Positions 28,636 to 34,529 of a DNA stretch of 34,529 nucleotides are shown in pieces; positions within the stretch are counted from its first letter, which is position 1; every line of letters begins with the position of its first letter. This DNA comes from an uncultured SAR116 cluster alpha proteobacterium (GTDB lineage Bacteria > Pseudomonadota > Alphaproteobacteria > Puniceispirillales > Marisalimonadaceae). The notes under the pieces are model-generated. The model had not been told where the DNA came from, did not search any database, and was given only the letters and a program-made list of their open reading frames with translations. The stretch spans positions 1 through 34,529 of the forward strand of contig CACOVB010000008.1 of the NCBI GenBank assembly GCA_902630555.1, given 5' to 3'. The translations under genes were made by a program, and so were the position numbers.

Positions 28636-29982
28636 ATGATTTTTAAGTTTTTGAAATTAATTGTTTCTCTTTTACTCATAGCATTTATTGCTATCCTCAT
28701 TTCAGAAACTGAAGGTAATACAAAGATAGATTGGCTTGGTTGGGGTATAGAAATTGAAACGAGTTATTTAGTATTAATTTTAGCTTTCTTTAGTTTGATC
28801 TTAATTTTTTTAGATAGATTATGGTTAACGATAATTAATATTCCTAGTACTGCTATATCTAGAAGAGATAAAAAAAATAGACAAAAGGTAGAACAAAATC
28901 TTGTTAAAGCTTATTTATTGGCAAGTCATGGTGAATATAAACAAGCAGCTTTGGAAGCCCGAATGATCAATAAGAACATTCTGGATAAAAAATTAGGAAA
29001 AATTATTCTTAAACATGCTGATACAATTGATGATTTGAAAAATGAAAATGATAATAAAAATTCTGATAAGTATTTGTTATCTCTTACTAATGAAAAAAAT
29101 ACGTCTTTCATAGGTTATTTAGCTTTAATGAAAAAAGAAAAAGATTTGGATAAAATTTATGAATATGCAAATGAAGCATTTAAAATTGACCCTTCCTCAG
29201 AACAAGTTTTAAAAACTTTATTTCTAGCTGCAATAAGATTAAAAAATTTTAAAAAAGCATTAGAATTAAGTGAAAATACATTATTAAAAAATCTATTTCC
29301 AGATAATCAATTAAATATAATTTTATCTGAATTAAATTTTTTGGAAGGTTTGAATATACTAAGTAAAGATAATAAAAGAGCTGACAAGTATCTAACCAAA
29401 TGTTTAGAATTTAATCCAGGTCATTTTCAAGCATGTTTAAATTTAATAAAAATTATTAAAGGTTTTTCTGTAAGATCTAAGTCAATGAATGTTCTTAAAA
29501 AAACTTTTTTCTCTAGTCCAAATTATGATGTTTTAATTGAAATGGTAGACAGATCTGGAAGTTCAAATTCTGGTGAAAAAGTATCTTTTGCAAAAAAAAT
29601 CATAAATAATAATTCTCTGTCATCTCACAATAAAATATTTGCAAAAGTTTTGATTGCAAAATTTTCAGTTAGTCAAGAAATATGGGGTGAAGCAAAAAGT
29701 ATTTTGGAAACTATAAAAGAAAGTGAAATGCCAAAAGAAGGATTTGAAATCTTAGCAGAGATTGCATCATCACAAAATAATACTAATGATGTAAGAACAT
29801 ATTTAAAACAAGCAGCTAATACTAAAGTTGGCTTTGGATACCTATGTAAAAGTTGTGGTTATGATAATGGAATAAATGATATATTATGTCCTAGTTGCAA
29901 TGATATTGGAACTATTAGTTGGGGTAACAATTATAATCAGAAACAATCTTCTACCTCAATAGGCATTAAAAAAATTGTATAA
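28636..29982 (+). CDS. hemY: HemY-like TPR protein with C-terminal zinc ribbon
   Basis: Two N-terminal TMs, TPR-like repeats, C-terminal 'YLCKSCGYDNGINDILCPSCNDIGTISW'; follows the hemD/mitofilin pair. This is the TPR HemY, not the oxidase. Confidence 0.85.
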   Translation: MIFKFLKLIVSLLLIAFIAILISETEGNTKIDWLGWGIEIETSYLVLILAFFSLILIFLDRLWLTIINIPSTAISRRDKKNRQKVEQNLVKAYLLASHGEYKQAALEARMINKNILDKKLGKIILKHADTIDDLKNENDNKNSDKYLLSLTNEKNTSFIGYLALMKKEKDLDKIYEYANEAFKIDPSSEQVLKTLFLAAIRLKNFKKALELSENTLLKNLFPDNQLNIILSELNFLEGLNILSKDNKRADKYLTKCLEFNPGHFQACLNLIKIIKGFSVRSKSMNVLKKTFFSSPNYDVLIEMVDRSGSSNSGEKVSFAKKIINNNSLSSHNKIFAKVLIAKFSVSQEIWGEAKSILETIKESEMPKEGFEILAEIASSQNNTNDVRTYLKQAANTKVGFGYLCKSCGYDNGINDILCPSCNDIGTISWGNNYNQKQSSTSIGIKKIV

Positions 29983-29992
29983 TTTTAAAATA

Positions 29993-30601
29993 TCAAAGTA
30001 AGTTTTTCATTAATATAATTGTTGTTAAAGCTAGTATTAACCCAATAATTTTCATAAAAACTGAAATATTATTTTTAATATATTTAGATAGACTATGTTG
30101 AATAAAAAATGAGACTAAAATATACCATGTGATGTCAATTATAGAAGCAAGAAAAGCTATATATATTTTTTCTATAAAAATCATTTCTGGTTTTATGAAT
30201 TGGCTAAAAATAGATGTAAAAAATAGAATAATTTTAGGGTTTACTATTGAAGCTGTAATTCCAACTAAAAATGGATTTTTATATATTTCTTTTTTATTTT
30301 CTAAAGCTGGGGTTTCCATTTTAAAAGTTAACATTTGAAAACTTAAATAAATTAAAAATACAATTCCAACTATTTGTATGCCGTTATATAAAATTGGACT
30401 TTTTGTTATTAATAATCCAATGCCTATAGCTGTAAAAAAAGCATATAAAAAAATTCCTAAACCGTGAGAAAAAGAAAATACTATGCCATTTTTCAAACCA
30501 AATGATGTTGTTTGATAAGAAACTATAAGCAAGCTAGGTCCAGGTGACATTGCTCCAATTAGGCAGACAATACTAATAGATAACCAATCAGAAAAAATCA
30601 A
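29993..30601 (-). CDS. LysE family translocator
   Basis: 'GAMSPGPSLLIVSYQTTSFGLKNGIVFSFSHGLGIF', 'GITASIVNPKIILFFTSIFSQF'. Confidence 0.9.
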   Translation of the reverse strand: MIFSDWLSISIVCLIGAMSPGPSLLIVSYQTTSFGLKNGIVFSFSHGLGIFLYAFFTAIGIGLLITKSPILYNGIQIVGIVFLIYLSFQMLTFKMETPALENKKEIYKNPFLVGITASIVNPKIILFFTSIFSQFIKPEMIFIEKIYIAFLASIIDITWYILVSFFIQHSLSKYIKNNISVFMKIIGLILALTTIILMKNLL

Positions 30602-30605
30602 TTAT

Positions 30606-31085
30606 TTAACCATTGAAGGATATTTCTGCAGATTTGAAATTATTTTGTCTCCATGCTTCATATAAAACTATGCTTGCAGCGTTACTTAAGTTTAGACTTC
30701 TGTTTTGTTTTTTCATTGGTATGCGCAGTTTGTATTTAGCAGTAAATGAGTTTAATATTTCTGAGGGTAATCCAGAGGTTTCATTTCCAAATAAAAAGGC
30801 ATCATCAATATCAAACTTAAGAGAAAATAAATTTTCTTTTCCAAATTTTGTAATAGCAAAAATGTTATTAAATTTATTTGCTGAAAAACAATCTTCTACA
30901 CTATCATATACTTTTAAATTAGATATTTCGCTATAATCTAATGCAGCTCTCTTTAAATTTTTACTATTTAAGTCAAATCCAAGTGGTTTAATTAAATGTA
31001 AATTTGAGCCTGTATTTGAACATAATCTCATAATATTTCCTGTATTTGGTGGTATTTCAGGATTAAACAAGATTATATGAAACAT
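30606..31085 (-). CDS. trmL: tRNA (cytidine(34)-2'-O)-methyltransferase (SPOUT)
   Basis: 'IILFNPEIPPNTGNIMRLCSNTGSNLHLIKPLGF', 'FLFGNETSGLP', 'RIPMKKQNRSLNLSNAASIVLYEAWRQ'. Confidence 0.95.
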   Translation of the reverse strand: MFHIILFNPEIPPNTGNIMRLCSNTGSNLHLIKPLGFDLNSKNLKRAALDYSEISNLKVYDSVEDCFSANKFNNIFAITKFGKENLFSLKFDIDDAFLFGNETSGLPSEILNSFTAKYKLRIPMKKQNRSLNLSNAASIVLYEAWRQNNFKSAEISFNG

Positions 31086-31087
31086 TT

Positions 31088-31537
31088 TTAATTTAGTTTT
31101 CCATTAATGACATAATTTAAAATTTTAACCACTTGATCATTGTTTTTAACAACAGCTAATGCCGCTGCATCTACTTCCTTTAAAGCATGTTGGTGCTCAT
31201 CAGAGTGAATAATAATTAGAGACTTGTTTAGCGCGGCTGCATATCCTGCATCGAAAGCAGCATTCCACTGTTTATATTTTTCACCAAATTTCACTATAAC
31301 TATGTCTGAATTTTCAATTTCTTTTCTTGTTCTAATTGCATTTAATTTAGCTCCTTTATTATCTTTCCAAAATTGGGTGTCTTCATTTCCTAGGATTTCT
31401 ACTCCACAATTATCAGATGCATCATGATCAGTTACTGGGCTAGAAAAATTAACATTTAAATCATTTTTTTTTGTAAGTTGTATGATGTCATCTCTCCAAT
31501 CAGAATGAATTTCACCAGCTAGATAAATATTTAACAT
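31088..31537 (-). CDS. YtoQ family protein
   Basis: 'IYLAGEIHSDWRDDI...FSSPVTDHDASDNCGVEILG...NSDIVIVKFGEKYKQWNAAFDAGYAAALNKSLIIIH'. Confidence 0.88.
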   Translation of the reverse strand: MLNIYLAGEIHSDWRDDIIQLTKKNDLNVNFSSPVTDHDASDNCGVEILGNEDTQFWKDNKGAKLNAIRTRKEIENSDIVIVKFGEKYKQWNAAFDAGYAAALNKSLIIIHSDEHQHALKEVDAAALAVVKNNDQVVKILNYVINGKLN

Positions 31538-31549
31538 TTCAATCTCCCG

Positions 31550-32755
31550 TTATTTTAAATTAGGTATTCTAGACATTGTTATAAATAAAGAAATAGCAGA
31601 AGCAATAGCTAAAATACTCATGCCAAATAAAATATAATTATATGAAATATTTAAATCTAATAATTGACCTACAATAACTGGACCTAGGGCTGTTCCAAAA
31701 ACCATAGAGGATGTTGAAAGAGACCGAATAGATCCTAAGTTTTTTGTCCCAAAATAATTAGGCCAAAATGTTGAACCTATAGTCATAGCTGAACCTTGTG
31801 TTAATCCAAGAAAAACAAATCCAATAAATACATAAAAATAATTATCTCCAATTGAAAAACTTATTAAACCTAATGCCATAGGTATTAGGTAGTAGGGTAT
31901 GAATTTAGAAACTCCGAATTTGTCAATCATCCATCCTGAAAGAATCAAAGCAGACATTGAAGATACTGTATATATTGGGAAAATAGAAAAATAATTTACT
32001 ACACTAAAATTTTTAATTTCAATTAAATGCATTTGATAGAAAAAAAATGCTGTAGAAAATATTGGTGTAATTAATAAAGGTAAAATTACTGACCAAAAGA
32101 GCCAAAATTTTAAAACTTCTTTTCTAGTCCAATGTTTATCATTTAATCCAGTTTGTTCTGTAATTGTACTAAGAGATGACTTAGGTATCCTCTCAACTTT
32201 TAGAAGATTTATTATAATTGGAAGTATTAGTATAAGTAAGATGCCACCAAAGCTCCAACTAAACTTCCAACCAACATAAGATATAATTAATGTCATGATA
32301 ATTGGAAAAATTGCTTCTCCAAATGAAAACCCAAGGACAGATATTGAAGTTGCCTTACCTTTATTTTGTCCAAACCAACGGCCAATTGCTACCGAGGGTA
32401 AATGGAATAACATCCCTTGACCAAAAAATCTCAACCCAAAAATAATACCTATTAATATCCAAAGAGACGAATTAAATACCATTGCAAAACATAAAATTGA
32501 TAAGAAAATAAAAACAAATATAATTAATTTTTTGAATTCATATTTATCAACTAATCCACCTAAAACTAACATCATAAAGGCAGAAGCTAAAGTTCCTAAT
32601 GCATAGATGCTGCCCCAGTCACCATGACTTAACTGAAAAAAGGATCTTATCTCATTAGCATAGAGTGAAATGAAAAAAGTTTGTCCAAAACATGAAGAAA
32701 AGTACATTAATGAACAAGCTAATAGCCATTTAAAATTTTCAAGAAAAAACTTCAT
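31550..32755 (-). CDS. MFS transporter (monocarboxylate/oxalate-formate-like)
   Basis: 12 hydrophobic segments; 'GWMIDKFGVSKFIPYY' and 'GGLVDKYEFKKLI' MFS loop motifs. Confidence 0.88.
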   Translation of the reverse strand: MKFFLENFKWLLACSLMYFSSCFGQTFFISLYANEIRSFFQLSHGDWGSIYALGTLASAFMMLVLGGLVDKYEFKKLIIFVFIFLSILCFAMVFNSSLWILIGIIFGLRFFGQGMLFHLPSVAIGRWFGQNKGKATSISVLGFSFGEAIFPIIMTLIISYVGWKFSWSFGGILLILILPIIINLLKVERIPKSSLSTITEQTGLNDKHWTRKEVLKFWLFWSVILPLLITPIFSTAFFFYQMHLIEIKNFSVVNYFSIFPIYTVSSMSALILSGWMIDKFGVSKFIPYYLIPMALGLISFSIGDNYFYVFIGFVFLGLTQGSAMTIGSTFWPNYFGTKNLGSIRSLSTSSMVFGTALGPVIVGQLLDLNISYNYILFGMSILAIASAISLFITMSRIPNLK

Positions 32756-32770
32756 TAAAATTAAAATTTA

Positions 32771-33731
32771 TTAATGTTTTAACTCTCCAATTAATTTTGG
32801 ATTTATGTTTAGAAAATCATCAGTTGGATCACCAATTCTTCCGTAGCCGTTCCAGACTTTGAAACCTAAAAGTTCTTTTTGATAATCGGATAGTTTACTA
32901 AATATATTTTTCTTAAGTCCTAGAGTATAATTTTCTTGTGGTCTAAATTGTGGTCCACAGAAAGTAATTAAAATTGCCAGTCTTTCTTTATCACTTATAT
33001 TAGCGCCAGTTCCGTGCCATAATCTTCCATCAGTTATTATAGCGCATCCGGGGGGGGCCTTCAGCTGCAATTGGTACAATTTTTTTATCTAACTTTTTAT
33101 TGGGATGCCTTCCAAATTTATGAGAGCCTGGGACAACTAGTGTTCCTCCATTTTCAAAAGACATTCCATTAAGCATTATAAGAACATTCGAAACTACTGG
33201 TCTTGTAATTAAGTCATTATTCTTATTTACGTTTTTATTAATTTTATAATCAAATTTTTTTCTAGTTATAGAACTAATTGGTAAAAAATTTTCATCTCTA
33301 TTTACTGGGTCAGGATTCCACCATTGATCTGTATGGAGATCCATTGCAATACCGCCAGGTTTTGCTATATTTGCATTATAACTTGAAAGAATAAAATTTT
33401 TTCCCAAAACGGCTTCAACGCAATTTGTATAATTGTGCATTTTCAACACATCTAAAAAAATCTTTCCTTTATTAGGAAGCATCCATACTCTTTGATTAAT
33501 TCCACCTTTTTTGGTGTTATCAAATTCACCCCACTTTTTTTCTTTACTACCATCTTCATAAGCTAAATTTTGTTTTTTTTCAGCATTGGCTTGTTCAACT
33601 AATCTTCTTGATAATTCATCATTTAGATCAGTTGGAATTGCATCTTTAAGTAAGCAATATCCCCATTCTTTTAAATCAAGCTTTGCTTTAGCTATTGATT
33701 TTGTTGCTTGGGGAAAATTTTTATTCTTCAC
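32771..33731 (-). pseudogene. phytanoyl-CoA dioxygenase (PhyH) family protein, frameshifted (two ORFs 33030..33731 and 32771..33079)
   Basis: The upstream ORF has 'MDLHTDQWW' (HxD) and 'GTLVVPGSH'; the downstream ORF in another frame has 'LWHGTGANISDKERLAI' (distal His/Arg). Removing 1 nt from the C8 run (G8 at 33050-33057 on +) gives one 319-aa ORF. GTG start at 33731. Confidence 0.85.
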
Positions 33732-34529
33732 TATATTAACCCTAGGCCTTTCAGCGCAATTTCGACTTTTTCTTTTTGATTTTTTGTAGCAGGTGATGTT
33801 GGTTTTCTGGCATATCCCGCATCTAATCCTTGTAATTTTTGAGCATATTTACAAAGTGATGGCATGTTATCTAGACCGATAGCATCCCAAAGTGGCATCA
33901 ATTTTTGATGGAGATCAAGAGCAATATCCCAATTTTCGTTCTGGACAGCATCCCATAATTTTACAGATGGGCCTGGAGCTGCAGTTAAAATAGCTGCAAT
34001 GGCCCCTGGCGCTCCTAGCTGATAAGATGACATAAGCAAAGCATCCACAGCACTAAAGATAAGATTTTTTGGATTAGCTCTTCTTATTAGATCTGCAAAT
34101 AATTTCATATCTCCTGCGCTTTGTTTAACGCCCAAAACTCCAGGAACCTTCTCCATAATTCTAATAAGTAAATCTGGAGAAAGATAACACCAGGGAACAA
34201 CATTATATATTAAAATAGGAACTTGGCACTCATCATATATCTCTTTAAAATGATTAACCATAGCATCGTCGTCAGGTTTAAATAGGTAATGTGGTGGAGT
34301 TATTTGTAAGGCACTTACATCTAAATCTTTCACGGACTTTCCTCTAGCTATCACTTCGGATGTTGAATTAGTTACAATTCCGGCAACTACGGGTATTCTT
34401 CCATCAACAGAATCAACAGTAGTTTTCATCAATTTTATATATTCTTCTCTATCAAGAACATGTCCTTCTCCAGTGCTTCCGCCTGCTGCTAGTCCATGTA
34501 CACCGTTATCAATCAACCAATCGACCTGA
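33731..34529 (-). CDS. dihydrodipicolinate synthase/N-acetylneuraminate lyase family protein, N-terminus cut by the window edge
   Basis: 'GLAAGGSTGEGHVLDREEYIKL', 'LIYNVVPW', Schiff-base Lys in 'GVLGVKQSAGDM'. The frame stays open to the window end (…QVDWLIDNGVHG), so the 5' end is outside. Confidence 0.92.
   Translation of the reverse strand, partial: QVDWLIDNGVHGLAAGGSTGEGHVLDREEYIKLMKTTVDSVDGRIPVVAGIVTNSTSEVIARGKSVKDLDVSALQITPPHYLFKPDDDAMVNHFKEIYDECQVPILIYNVVPWCYLSPDLLIRIMEKVPGVLGVKQSAGDMKLFADLIRRANPKNLIFSAVDALLMSSYQLGAPGAIAAILTAAPGPSVKLWDAVQNENWDIALDLHQKLMPLWDAIGLDNMPSLCKYAQKLQGLDAGYARKPTSPATKNQKEKVEIALKGLGLI

Noticed and set aside
29841-29925. C-terminal four-cysteine zinc ribbon on HemY as a novelty
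   Set aside because: Comparable CxxC...CxxC tails occur on alphaproteobacterial HemY-type proteins and on LapB, so I do not consider it new.
32771-33079. Independent 102-aa gene after the PhyH ORF
   Set aside because: It is the C-terminal half of the same PhyH protein in another frame; the one-base change at the C8 run explains it.
1-34529. CRISPR array, transposase, integrase, phage, toxin-antitoxin or defence island
   Set aside because: No regularly spaced repeats and no such protein families seen; gene content is housekeeping plus a small catabolic operon.

Overview
AT-rich, gene-dense bacterial chromosomal segment. Gene content and order point to a streamlined, probably marine alphaproteobacterium; this is inference from neighbourhoods such as cycM-kdsB-pheA, argB-HAD-dapD-dapE and hemC-hemD-mitofilin-hemY. 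Nearly everything is housekeeping: tRNA-Arg(ACG), gpt, rpmH-rnpA-yidD-yidC-engB-argB, dapD/dapE, truA-fmt-def, rmuC, recR-dnaX-SRP RNA, pheA-kdsB, a membrane-anchored cytochrome c, a hisN-like phosphatase, leucyl aminopeptidase, MATE, an ArnT/GT2/LABN-domain glycolipid-modification cluster, EVE protein, gpsA-tsaD, a heme operon with a Mic60/mitofilin-like gene, LysE, trmL, YtoQ, and an accessory MFS-PhyH-DHDPS-like operon at the right edge. I found no CRISPR array, transposon, prophage or defence island. The best second-look items are: (1) a dnaX SD-like AGAGG plus an in-frame A AAA AAA heptamer followed two codons later by a -1 frame TGA, a candidate programmed frameshift giving a 371-aa gamma subunit; (2) a C8 (G8 on +) tract that splits a phytanoyl-CoA dioxygenase gene exactly between its HxD motif and its distal His/Arg; (3) the absence of ybaB between dnaX and recR; (4) a compact Mic60-like gene between hemD and hemY; (5) an SRP RNA with a GAAA tetraloop and co-varied stem.
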